56,443 nt of DNA from Saprospiraceae bacterium. Its GTDB lineage: Bacteria; Bacteroidota; Bacteroidia; Chitinophagales; Saprospiraceae. Below, piece by piece: positions 10,001 to 19,241 of this stretch. Location: NCBI GenBank assembly GCA_018057925.1, contig JAGPCT010000020.1, forward strand, positions 1 through 56,443. Direction: 5' to 3'. Made by a program: the position numbers and the translations under genes. Under the pieces are notes generated by a model, which saw only the letters and a list, made by a program, of their open reading frames with translations, made no database searches and was not told the DNA's origin. Positions within the stretch are counted from its first letter, which is position 1. Each line of letters opens with the position of its first letter.

Positions 10001-13000
10001 CACTGTATTGGCCATTGATCAATCGTGATATCAAAGTGGAAAAAACAAATAATCGCATTGTTTCAAAAGAAGAAATCGAGGTTGATGCGATGATTTTTAA
10101 AAGCTTGGGCTTTAAGACGGAGTATAATATACCCAGTAATTCGACGCTTTATATATCAAGTATTAAGATAGAAGATTGGAAGGCCACAGGTGCTAAAGCC
10201 GATGTGATTTTGGAATTGAAGTCCTCTTATGATGAGGAGCATTCTGACAGGATCATGATATTTAAAAGTAGCGAACTACCTGCCGAAGGCAACACGATTA
10301 AATTGGATAATGTAGATTTAATTTTGGCAGCTCCGGATGATTTGAGTTTATGGAAGATGAAAAATTTTAATTGGAAAACAGGTAAAGAACATTTAAAGAC
10401 GGAGGAGGTAAGCCTGGCCAGAATCGATTGTACATCAGGTTTTAATTACTTCCAGATGAATGGAGAAGTCGTGATGAAGGATATGGTTAGAAAATCAGAT
10501 AATCTTCCCACAGTAGTCGATTTTAGGCTGAATACATCCGCTTTGGGAAATACACATTCATTGACGGACTTTATAGCACCGTGTATGGATTATAGTAATA
10601 AACCTGAGAACAAATGGAATATCCATTTGAAAGATTTGCCTCAGATAAGTTATAAGGCAGGAGACAAGTATAGTGTCTATTATGATAATTCTTCATCAAA
10701 GGTGATTCCTGACTTTACAACTTCTAAATCTTATAGTCGGAGTGCCACGGACAAGTCATTTAAAGGTGTCGTTTTTCAGGAAGCGGCATGTGAAATAATT
10801 GGCCTGAATGATGGAAAAAAGAAAGCATTATCTCTTCCTGTGAGCGATGTTGTTTATGTATTTGACGATGCTGAAGGAGGGTTATATTCCAATTTTTCTG
10901 CTGAAAATGTGTTAGACAAAAAAGCAGGAGGAAAAATTTCCGGGTGGGCTTATGGCCTCGAAAAAGTTTCATATTTAGTGAAAAAATCAGCTTATGAAAA
11001 TGAGGTTGAGATATCAGGGGAGGTCAATGTTCCTATTTTTAAACGTAATCCTGACAATATAAAAAGTGTTGAATTTGATTCCGCTTGGATAGAATATACT
11101 GGAAATATTTACGTGTCTATTGACAATGGAATTAGCTCAGTGAATAGCTTCTTTGAATTTGATGATATAGCAACTAAAACTTATCAATCCGATTTTATTC
11201 CGGGATTAGGTGTGGTATTAAATGATGATTCTAATATCAGTCTTTCGTACAATAACACTCAAAAAATATGGGAGCCACAAGGTACATTTAGTGGAATAGG
11301 CATCGTTTTGTTGACCAGTGAAACAGCTAAAGCGTATGGTCTGACTAATTTTCCGGATGGAATGGATCTTTCTCTTCATTGTCTGACTTTTCAGGAAATG
11401 ACACTGAATAAAACAACAGCCTCAGCGTCACAAAGCCTTATTGATGAGACCGGTATTAAGTCCATCGAATTTGGTACCTGGGGCGTGGTGGATTACTCCA
11501 GTTACTTTAAAGAGGAAGATAAAGAAGCAGAAGCTTCGGAAGAAAATGCTCCAGAAAAGAAGGACGATGCAAAGGAAACAAAACCTGAAGTATCCACAGC
11601 CAGTGGAAAAATAACCAAATCAAAAAATGGGGAAGTTAAAGTTACTTCTACAGCCAGTGGTAAAGTAATCAGAACCAAATCGGGTGTAAAAACAGTATCC
11701 ACAGCCAGCGGATCGGTAAAAAGGACGAAGAAAACGGCAACTGCTGCGACAAGTCCACCGGAGAAAACGGCACAAGCCGATTTAGAACCTGAATTCAATA
11801 GTTTAAAATTTGGAGTGGGTTGTTCAGGCGTGAAAGCGGTGGGTGATATTTATGAATTGGGCATCAGTGTGACACTTAGTGTACTGGGCGATAATAAAGA
11901 GAAAGTAGAAAAAAATAAATCTAGCATTAGTACTGGAGCCTCGACTAAAAGTACAAGCACTACAAGTAAGGGCGATGATGACAAAGACGTAAAAACCTGT
12001 GGTCTGAATGCCAGTGGTGGCGTAGGTTTGGAGTTTACCAGAAGTAGTACAGGAAAATGGTCTCCTACAGGCGTTAACTTTAAATGCTTGACTTTAGGCG
12101 GTTCTATAGGGCCATTAGAGTTTAACGGTGGTCTGAGTATTTTAAGGACTCCAAAAGATGCGCAAGGTAATGTACTCGTCAATAACAATCACGGATCAGG
12201 CTTTAAAGCCTATTTATCTGCCACTATCATGGGACTGGGAGGCATTCAGGCAGTAGGACAATTTGGAAAAAAATATATAGATAACACAAACTCCTTCTAT
12301 TACGGATTTATTGATTTGGAAGCATTTAAGCAATCCGGATTTGCCTTGCCTCCACCAACGCCGGGTAATCCGCCCGTCATAGACTTGTATGGCGGTGGTG
12401 GCGGTGTCAGGATTAATATGCGATCAGTCAATCCGGTAACGGAATTAAAACTGAAAAAAGATTCTGAAAATGCACCCACTAATGACTGTCCTATCCCTGA
12501 TGCTAAGTACTTAGCTCCCGGAGTAGGCTTTTCACAAAACTATGCACCCGAAAAAGGCACTTATGGTGGTAACTTTTACTTAATCCTCGGACCGTGGAAT
12601 GAACTGGACAATCAAGATCCGCCGGTTTATTCTATCATCGCCGAGCCGGGCCTAGATATAGAAATCTCGACTGATCAAGAGACGGGAGATCTTCAATTCA
12701 GAAAAACCTCGGTCAATGTCAATGCATATTTTAAGCCCACTAGTCTGGCAAAGAGAAGAGATGAAAATATCGCTGATGCCTTTGCTCAGGTAGAGCTTAA
12801 TTTGCAAAACAAAACCATCATCGGTGCTTTTGGCATGAGAATGAAAGTGGAAGCCCCCGGATTACAATCGCCATTGATTCAGATTCCTGAAGAGTACAGC
12901 AGCACTAACTTTAATACCAAAGCCAATTACGTCGGCGGAAAAGTTGTGTTCTCATTTGACAACAGAGATGGGAAAAAGCCTTTCTTCAATTTTAAATTTG

Positions 13001-16000
13001 GTGGGTCCAGTGTCGGTAAATTCACCAGTGCCAGTGGGCTTCCGTATAATACAGCCCTACTCAACGTAGCTGATATTATAAAAGTGAAGGCGGGTATGTA
13101 TTTTCAGATTGGTGCAGATGTGGATAATATTCCACCGATTAAAGAGCTCATTCCTCAGGTATCGGATATGGAATCTGCAAAGTATGACGAAGTAAAAGAA
13201 GAAAATACCGGAAATGAATCCCAGTCAAAAGGTGCCGGAATAAGTTTTGGATTTAAAGGATCAATAGAAGGAAAATCAGAAAAAGGTCCATTAGTGGGTG
13301 ACTTTAATGTCGGACTTGGTTTTAATGTCCTGATGAGAGAAATGTCAAATGTCACTTGTGGTAATTTAAATAATTCTGTCATAGGTATCAAAGGATGGTA
13401 TGCTCAAGGGCAAGCTTATGGATATGCTAACTGTAACATCAATTTAGATTATAATCTTTTATTTACCAGTGGTAGAGTGAATATTATGAAGGCCGGTGCC
13501 TTTGTGTTATTACGAGCTAATGCGCCCAATCCAAGTAATTTTTCAGGAAGGGTCAATGGTAGTTACAGTGTGTTGGATGGCTTGATAGATGGGGATTTTA
13601 ACATGAAGTTTGAGTTAGGTACAAAGTGTGAAAATGTAGAATTGCCTTCGCCATTGGAGGGTGTATATATTTTTAATGAAGCCAATATATATGATGGGCA
13701 GTCCAATGTTGACCGCTATACTGACATTAATTTGTCAACCAACATTGCGCTTCAGAAAGAATTTAATGCCACGCAGGTGGATGCAAACGGCAATCCACTA
13801 AATACCGAAACCTTTATAGCTGACATAAAGAATATAGAAATAAATGAGATTAATAAAAAATATGGTACTCGCAAGAAGGTAGAATATAAAACGGTTATTC
13901 TACCAAATAAAAAAGGGGTCGTTGTTAATTTTTATGATCCACTCAAATCTTGGACAAAGTATGAGATTAAATATTCATTTGTTTGGAAGAAGAAAATGTA
14001 TGTGGATGGCAAATACGTTTATGTTGAGAATTTTGAGTCAGGTAAAAAGGATGATAAGAGTAAACAACCAAAGATAGAATCAGGGGTAATTAAGTTTCAG
14101 ACTGGAGTTATGCCTAATAAAATTGTCCCGGGAATGGTGGAGTACATGGCACCCGGAATCGGACAAAGGCATTGGTCAGCGGGATATGCAGACACTGAAA
14201 TTAAATTTAAACTGAAAGCATTGGAAGATGCCGTCCATTTATTTCCAGAGTTTTGTGACACATGCGCAGCTTCATTCAATAGCCCGGTCAAGTACAAGTA
14301 TTATGTTCAACTCAAAGAATTTGATCAGAATGGTACTGAGGTCAGTGTAAAACAGTATCCTATTACTGTTTACCCCAACAAAGCCAATTTTGAAAAAGTA
14401 TTGAAGTCAAAAACACTTTCTGTTAATAATGGACAGTATAACATAAATGTATTAAGTGAGGAAAACTTGCCTATTAGCAAAGTATCCTTTCCCGATTTAA
14501 AAAACCAAGTACTGACCAAACACGCAATGTATGAGTTGAGTGTCATCAAAGAACCGAATCCGGATCCTAATTCTTTTAAGTTAGAAGGTACGCAAAAAAC
14601 CAATACTGGTGATCAAGGGTCAACCCTGGTTGATAATGACAAAAAAACTGCTGTGATAAAATCACAAGTAGATAAAATCATTGCGAAATATACTGAAGTA
14701 TTACACACTTCCTATTTCGCTGTGGGTCAACAAAGTCTTCAGGAAAAGATGCAACTCTTAGATGTAAAATATGTCAAATCGAAAGTAAAGCGGAGAGATT
14801 TCCAACACCCCAACGATGCTTTTGATGAGCAGCGGGCAGCTGCAATCAGCAGATTGGGTGAGAGTAAATTTCATTCGGTAAAAGATGATTATTATGCTTT
14901 CACTATTAAAAACAATAACATCGAAGGCTTTGACAAATATGACATGATGCGGATTAAACGCAATGTTCAGCTTACTTATGATGAGCAGTATGTTCCGGAA
15001 GAGCGGATTAGAAATGATCGATATGGCAATGTCGGACTTCCGGCTCATTTCTCCAAATGGCTTGCCGGTCAGACAGATGTAGGCAATTATATGCGTAAGG
15101 TACTCTATGATTATACAAAGGCAGAAAATGAGGGAATCGCTCAGTATGGAAGTTCCAATATAAGTGATGGGACCAAATGGCATTATAGAATTTCAGGGCC
15201 ATCAGATCGTCGGGCGAATGAATTACAACCGGAGGAAATTTCAACTAAAAAAGTGATATATGCATCTGATTTTAGATCTAATAGGGATCCTAATTACAGT
15301 GAACCTGTGTTTGATAATGATGTAGAATATGACTTCTTGCTTCAAGACCTTCGTTCACGCATCGTAATTAACCAAATGGCTTGGCTGTCAAAGATGTCTA
15401 ATCCGATTGTGTATTCAGATCATTGGATGACCCCAGATTTAGCAGATTGGAGAAAAGCCAATTACCCTGCAGGCGAGTTCCTAAGTGGAAATAAGCGATT
15501 TAGTAATTTTGATTGGGTTCTTTATGGGGATATGTTTAAAAATAACAAAGGAAATAAATTTACCTACATTGCCTCAGAACCCGGTTATCAGTTCAGCTAT
15601 CATGGTGGATCCAGTATCTCTTTCCCATCGGATAATAACTGGGGTGGACTATTGGAATCAAAGCGTGATAAAGGTACTGCCATGTCTAAGGTTGCCGGAT
15701 TTGCTCCCGATAGAGTTGTAGGAAGGATTACAGAAACACCCGTCACGAATCCTACTGAGCTAGTTGAGAATTATTGGTACAAGATCAAGGTAGATGGAGA
15801 GTTTTTGAAGATCGGAGACAGCAAGCAAGCCTGGTCTGCACTATGGAGTGTTGGTCGGCCGTATTCGGACTTCCAATATAAGGATGGGCAATATGGAATA
15901 TATTCCTTAGGTGGAGGAGGATGGTCATCTATTCGAATGTTTAACAATGTAGCTGATACGGAAGATGGTTATGAAAATATTTGGAGTTTTGTTAAACAAG

Positions 16001-16590
16001 GTTCGAAGATGGCCGCTATCAACTACAGATATGCTGATGAAGATAAAGCGGAGAACAAAAATTTTCCGGATGTTTTAGACCATAGTGATTTTAAATGGAG
16101 CCGAGACAATAGATCTCCTAGGCCGCCAACGACCTGGCTACCTTCAGAGTTTGAAGCAATTGAATTGGGAGGCGTAATATTTAGTCCGGAGAAATGGTAT
16201 CGTATAGGAGATCCTGGGAAATATTTGAAAGATAATTATGGAAGTGATAAATGGCGTATTATTCAGGAGGGTCCCTATTATAGATTCCAAAGCTCAAATG
16301 GATTTATTCTGAAAATGCATTACTACGAGGAGTATCATTTTTTTGGTTCGAATGAAGATAAATGGTTTATTCAAACAGATGATAATCATTTCCCTAATAA
16401 TAAGTACGGTAATCCTAATGGGTATTTTCGCTCTGTATGGGCCATAGTGCCGGAAAGTAATGGTAGTAAATATTACTTTATTAAAAATATACGATATCCT
16501 TCCTATTTCCTGGCATTGGATAATGGCAATATTATTGGGAGAGCGTCTCATTATGGAGATCAAGTTATTATAACCGAGGTAAAAGACTAA
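7027..16590 (+). CDS. Giant secreted protein (3187 aa), TANFOR-like N-terminus
   Basis: A signal peptide (MRNELSITGLILFVLTFTTP, then LFSQ) fixes the start at 7027 rather than at the in-frame ATG 24 bases upstream. Residues about 25-285 (WPVQVTGSMIPPYSLDL, then a Trp-bearing FN3-like block ending YYAWRVTA) resemble the TANFOR domain of large Bacteroidota surface proteins. Long beta-rich stretches follow. Two charged, Ser/Thr-rich linkers lie near 1496-1578 (with STASGK/STASGS repeats) and 1621-1656. The C-terminus has two related blocks starting YWYKIKVDGEFL (near 2913) and KWYRIGDPGKYL (near 3054) that look like beta-trefoil, ricin-lectin-like repeats. No type IX sorting tail is seen. The next gene starts 4 bp downstream. 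Secretion is well supported; the molecular role is unknown. Confidence 0.75.
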   Translation: MRNELSITGLILFVLTFTTPLFSQTDVWPVQVTGSMIPPYSLDLKAYGADRAGDMNFQVMLNDPEQSSLAVKPVLTVEQNGTVLYQTDLNFVSAPIVLSQFEPYSLNGEGLSAYLSNIALTGANGNGVGSILIPEGFNQICLQMYGVERQVPVSNKFCISGNFRLNQPPQLVLPAFNEKIKMPELQNQLFSWAPMHIGSGNNPGPVEYTFELVSLPLGVMNANDAFESALKVYTTTTTATSLIYTQAEPTLEPNVYYAWRVTAKSIMYPTSKLFQNEGRSEVSMFVLYDGDIPTNDLNPLDNPSPRGCSVYETTYGSVSKSDNKSMIIAPNQNVKLGYFAMKITEASGSVDAGYSGKGMVLVPMLRSLVEVEFKNIKVNQDGRVYESEYIESKGEQYHLSSDQLRPENIANNIGGDYAKNLFNFIDEKKKVASFAEGSNLLRALPLALTNDKEPTAMVCIIGIRFSPTNAFYNLIGLENTSVTQSPNSGSINVSAATAIQATPYGLISTAHLVPIISGSSGGQSGAIPTLLVAYSQDRNSRLNCDCEGITEKKLNKAYSITSELIVQKANNWPVNLSLTDAKQPFDTYFGPVAPISEFYIPGLNKVTFTAKGGALNLSTEKKFDFPQSFNPLNPGSDSKGIWMQGVQAKLPQKYNLSNSGELVLDKGDLFIDAETIKSAKVYKNNIVDLKDGQADKWRYSVDEMSVSVNDGVFDGPSIKGQLRLPVATNLIPYSGSFDINERSTPVMVVDEKPTELDIAMWHSKMTLNDESLITADIRNINAKNTILPKANLSGNLNMNMDGKTFLNGIKGNVAELKSNIDAVFKIKEEISSFAIQGIQIQNWNLDPYNAANKKYQSGTVNTKDAKLLINGKEFRVSSASIKYEIIDGEESIRLAIASTNGNSKMEMSVWAVEKDGQFVFDHISHDKTILKCNCEEGEAYGMIDSPFQDERVLSHNGSLASVNPHSNFKNAILNSATSLLENGDFVLKNDNTLYWPLINRDIKVEKTNNRIVSKEEIEVDAMIFKSLGFKTEYNIPSNSTLYISSIKIEDWKATGAKADVILELKSSYDEEHSDRIMIFKSSELPAEGNTIKLDNVDLILAAPDDLSLWKMKNFNWKTGKEHLKTEEVSLARIDCTSGFNYFQMNGEVVMKDMVRKSDNLPTVVDFRLNTSALGNTHSLTDFIAPCMDYSNKPENKWNIHLKDLPQISYKAGDKYSVYYDNSSSKVIPDFTTSKSYSRSATDKSFKGVVFQEAACEIIGLNDGKKKALSLPVSDVVYVFDDAEGGLYSNFSAENVLDKKAGGKISGWAYGLEKVSYLVKKSAYENEVEISGEVNVPIFKRNPDNIKSVEFDSAWIEYTGNIYVSIDNGISSVNSFFEFDDIATKTYQSDFIPGLGVVLNDDSNISLSYNNTQKIWEPQGTFSGIGIVLLTSETAKAYGLTNFPDGMDLSLHCLTFQEMTLNKTTASASQSLIDETGIKSIEFGTWGVVDYSSYFKEEDKEAEASEENAPEKKDDAKETKPEVSTASGKITKSKNGEVKVTSTASGKVIRTKSGVKTVSTASGSVKRTKKTATAATSPPEKTAQADLEPEFNSLKFGVGCSGVKAVGDIYELGISVTLSVLGDNKEKVEKNKSSISTGASTKSTSTTSKGDDDKDVKTCGLNASGGVGLEFTRSSTGKWSPTGVNFKCLTLGGSIGPLEFNGGLSILRTPKDAQGNVLVNNNHGSGFKAYLSATIMGLGGIQAVGQFGKKYIDNTNSFYYGFIDLEAFKQSGFALPPPTPGNPPVIDLYGGGGGVRINMRSVNPVTELKLKKDSENAPTNDCPIPDAKYLAPGVGFSQNYAPEKGTYGGNFYLILGPWNELDNQDPPVYSIIAEPGLDIEISTDQETGDLQFRKTSVNVNAYFKPTSLAKRRDENIADAFAQVELNLQNKTIIGAFGMRMKVEAPGLQSPLIQIPEEYSSTNFNTKANYVGGKVVFSFDNRDGKKPFFNFKFGGSSVGKFTSASGLPYNTALLNVADIIKVKAGMYFQIGADVDNIPPIKELIPQVSDMESAKYDEVKEENTGNESQSKGAGISFGFKGSIEGKSEKGPLVGDFNVGLGFNVLMREMSNVTCGNLNNSVIGIKGWYAQGQAYGYANCNINLDYNLLFTSGRVNIMKAGAFVLLRANAPNPSNFSGRVNGSYSVLDGLIDGDFNMKFELGTKCENVELPSPLEGVYIFNEANIYDGQSNVDRYTDINLSTNIALQKEFNATQVDANGNPLNTETFIADIKNIEINEINKKYGTRKKVEYKTVILPNKKGVVVNFYDPLKSWTKYEIKYSFVWKKKMYVDGKYVYVENFESGKKDDKSKQPKIESGVIKFQTGVMPNKIVPGMVEYMAPGIGQRHWSAGYADTEIKFKLKALEDAVHLFPEFCDTCAASFNSPVKYKYYVQLKEFDQNGTEVSVKQYPITVYPNKANFEKVLKSKTLSVNNGQYNINVLSEENLPISKVSFPDLKNQVLTKHAMYELSVIKEPNPDPNSFKLEGTQKTNTGDQGSTLVDNDKKTAVIKSQVDKIIAKYTEVLHTSYFAVGQQSLQEKMQLLDVKYVKSKVKRRDFQHPNDAFDEQRAAAISRLGESKFHSVKDDYYAFTIKNNNIEGFDKYDMMRIKRNVQLTYDEQYVPEERIRNDRYGNVGLPAHFSKWLAGQTDVGNYMRKVLYDYTKAENEGIAQYGSSNISDGTKWHYRISGPSDRRANELQPEEISTKKVIYASDFRSNRDPNYSEPVFDNDVEYDFLLQDLRSRIVINQMAWLSKMSNPIVYSDHWMTPDLADWRKANYPAGEFLSGNKRFSNFDWVLYGDMFKNNKGNKFTYIASEPGYQFSYHGGSSISFPSDNNWGGLLESKRDKGTAMSKVAGFAPDRVVGRITETPVTNPTELVENYWYKIKVDGEFLKIGDSKQAWSALWSVGRPYSDFQYKDGQYGIYSLGGGGWSSIRMFNNVADTEDGYENIWSFVKQGSKMAAINYRYADEDKAENKNFPDVLDHSDFKWSRDNRSPRPPTTWLPSEFEAIELGGVIFSPEKWYRIGDPGKYLKDNYGSDKWRIIQEGPYYRFQSSNGFILKMHYYEEYHFFGSNEDKWFIQTDDNHFPNNKYGNPNGYFRSVWAIVPESNGSKYYFIKNIRYPSYFLALDNGNIIGRASHYGDQVIITEVKD

Positions 16591-16594
16591 AAAA

Positions 16595-19210
16595 ATGAAA
16601 TTATTTACATATATATCCTTAATACTGGCTTTATTTAATTGTTATGACATCTACGCCCAGGCTGAGCCAAAGATGGTGACTCAAGCCAGAGTAGTCGATG
16701 GGAAAGTAGTGTTAAACTGGTATCCTAATGATGTGACCGTATGGCGCAATAGTTTGAAGTCAAGCTATACCATTAGTAGAGAAAACTTATCAGGAGCAAA
16801 TGCAGGATTTGCACCACAGCGAATAGTTACCCGCAATCAGGAATGGTTTAAGATGAATGTTCGTCCAGAGGATGGTGTGATATATCCGATAGGAGAAATC
16901 CTGTACAATCCTGATTTTTCCATTCCCGGTTCAGACAATGCAGATGGCTGGAGTGTAAAGTATAATTATATCGTGTATGAAAGCACACTAGATAATAAGG
17001 TGGCCTCTGCCGTTGGGTTGGGATATGTGGATTCAACAGTCATCAAAGGTGGGAAGTACAGATATACCATCACTTCGACTCAATCAAATATTGCACAGTC
17101 TATAACGATCCTTGTAGATGACGGCAATCAAATACAAGAACCTGAAAAGTTTTATAAAGAGTTTAGCTTTCCCGGTGGTATTTCGCTTTCTGAAATGAAT
17201 GAACTTTCGAAGCCTTTTGTTTTAAAATCAATCGTCGGTAAAGCAAGACCTATGTTGGATTCAGTGGTTTTGCGATGGGCGCCGAGTACACCTGAGATAT
17301 GGAGGCAGGCTATGAAGGACGGATATGACATCTATAAATTGGATTCTGCCGGTCAACCGATTAAGCTAACAACCGTTTTTCCCTGGCCAGAAAGCCGGTT
17401 TATATCGATAGATGTCAATGACTCATTGTCCTTGCTCGCCGCTTCTTTTATTCAGGACAAAGGCTTGCCACGGAAAATGGAAAATGAGAACTTTTACGAA
17501 AAAGCAAGTATGGAGTCCAATTACCTTGGATTTGCGTTGATGATGGCGGACAGATCGGCCACCGCAGCTAATATATTAGGGTTGCGATACGTGGATCATG
17601 ACGTAAAACGCGGAGAGGTATATAATTATCAGATCAGATCCAGGAATTTAAAGAGCAACTTGCCCCCCAATGATATTAGAGTAGAGAATAATTATGAACC
17701 ACTTTTTGCACCGGAAGGCTTTTCTATCCTAAAAAAAGAAAAAGTGGTGACCTTACAATGGCTGGCCAATAGTGCTATGTCAAAATATGGTTCATATATC
17801 GTAGAAAGGGCTATAGCCGGTGATTCTGTCTTTCATGTCATCACAAATCCTCCCTTGGTTTTTGTAAAAGAACCATCTGTTACTCAGACCTATTATCAGT
17901 TTATAGATAGCCTGCCAAATGTCCAAAAGGTTTATAGATACCGGGTAAAAGGATCTAATGCCTTTGGTGAATGGAGTGAATATGCTTATGGTCTGGGTTA
18001 TGCACTGGATAGGACTCCGCCGGTGCCGGTGGAGATTAAAAGAGGCGACTATCAAGAGGATTCTATTCGACTTAGAATCTCCTGGAAACTGCCGGTTCCC
18101 CATTCAGATACGAAGTATCATCAGGTGTTATTGGCTGATAATCCGGATTATAATTATGGAGCTGTAAGCGGTGAATTATCGCCTAAGGATACAGTTTTCT
18201 ACTTCAGTGTAAAAAATATGGATACCGATCGTCCTTTCTACTTTAAAGTGATGTCGATGGACAGCTCAGGCAATCAGGCTATGTCTATTTTACGATATGT
18301 TTCTGTCCCTGACTTGGAAAAGCCTTTATCGCCGGAGAATTTTAAAGTAAGCATCGATACCACAGGCGTGATACAGGCAAGCTGGTCACCGAGTAAGTCA
18401 AAGGACGTGACCGGATATTATGTCTATTATTCTAATGATGATGGTACAGACCTAACCGTATTAAACGATTATTTACACAAAGACACCACTTATTCCTGGA
18501 TAATACCATTAAACACACTGACCAAGAATATTTACATCGGCGTCAAAGCGGAAGATGATAACTATAACCGTAGTCCTATTTCAGAGATCGTTGCTCTGAG
18601 AAGACCGGATAAGATCGCACCACCAAAACCGTTCTTGTCAAAGGCTTTTTTAGATACAGGTCACCGCGTGTATTTAAGTTGGAAAAAAAGTAGTGCGAAG
18701 GATGTTGAAAAATATTTTATTTATCGAAAAATCAAAAAAGATACAGCATCTAAATGGATGATTTTAGATAGTCTATCAAATACTGAATTGGAATATTACG
18801 ACGACAAATTTCCGGATGATTGTCAGATAGAATATGCACTAAAAGCTATAGATGATTTTCATAATATTTCTGAATTATCCAATACTATTCCTGTTAATAT
18901 TCCTTTTCCGGAGAATAAGTATGCTATTGATTTGGAGGAAGTCGGAGTGTCGGGCAACATGATGATTAAAATGAATTGGTCACTGATCAATCCTAAAGAT
19001 CCGGGACTTTCCACGCCTTATTCGTATGAATTGTTCCGCTCAGTGGGTAACGATGAACTCACTTTCTATAAAACTTTGGAAAAAAGCGAAAATAATTTTT
19101 CTGAAAAAGTGGATGCTAAAAACGTCCTCTACAATTACGCCATCCGTGTAAAATTTGAGAATAATAAAACCGGCGCTCTGAGCGAAGTCAAATCCATCCT
19201 AATTAAATAA
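16595..19210 (+). CDS. Secreted fibronectin type III repeat protein
   Basis: The 871-residue protein has a signal peptide (MKLFTYISLILALFNCYDIY, then AQ). The first half contains two related modules, with VVLNWYPNDVTVWRNSL near residue 38 and VVLRWAPSTPEIWRQAM near residue 223, an internal duplication. The second half holds about four or five FN3-like domains with the WxxS...Y...YRV pattern (e.g. EKVVTLQWLANSAMSKYGSY near 385). No catalytic residues and no type IX sorting tail are visible. The start lies 4 bp after the giant gene's stop, indicating tight coupling and probable joint function. It is likely an extracellular or cell-surface scaffold or adhesin; the partner is unknown. Confidence 0.75.
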   Translation: MKLFTYISLILALFNCYDIYAQAEPKMVTQARVVDGKVVLNWYPNDVTVWRNSLKSSYTISRENLSGANAGFAPQRIVTRNQEWFKMNVRPEDGVIYPIGEILYNPDFSIPGSDNADGWSVKYNYIVYESTLDNKVASAVGLGYVDSTVIKGGKYRYTITSTQSNIAQSITILVDDGNQIQEPEKFYKEFSFPGGISLSEMNELSKPFVLKSIVGKARPMLDSVVLRWAPSTPEIWRQAMKDGYDIYKLDSAGQPIKLTTVFPWPESRFISIDVNDSLSLLAASFIQDKGLPRKMENENFYEKASMESNYLGFALMMADRSATAANILGLRYVDHDVKRGEVYNYQIRSRNLKSNLPPNDIRVENNYEPLFAPEGFSILKKEKVVTLQWLANSAMSKYGSYIVERAIAGDSVFHVITNPPLVFVKEPSVTQTYYQFIDSLPNVQKVYRYRVKGSNAFGEWSEYAYGLGYALDRTPPVPVEIKRGDYQEDSIRLRISWKLPVPHSDTKYHQVLLADNPDYNYGAVSGELSPKDTVFYFSVKNMDTDRPFYFKVMSMDSSGNQAMSILRYVSVPDLEKPLSPENFKVSIDTTGVIQASWSPSKSKDVTGYYVYYSNDDGTDLTVLNDYLHKDTTYSWIIPLNTLTKNIYIGVKAEDDNYNRSPISEIVALRRPDKIAPPKPFLSKAFLDTGHRVYLSWKKSSAKDVEKYFIYRKIKKDTASKWMILDSLSNTELEYYDDKFPDDCQIEYALKAIDDFHNISELSNTIPVNIPFPENKYAIDLEEVGVSGNMMIKMNWSLINPKDPGLSTPYSYELFRSVGNDELTFYKTLEKSENNFSEKVDAKNVLYNYAIRVKFENNKTGALSEVKSILIK

Positions 19211-19241
19211 TCATTAATTCCAATTAATAAATATCCCTGTC

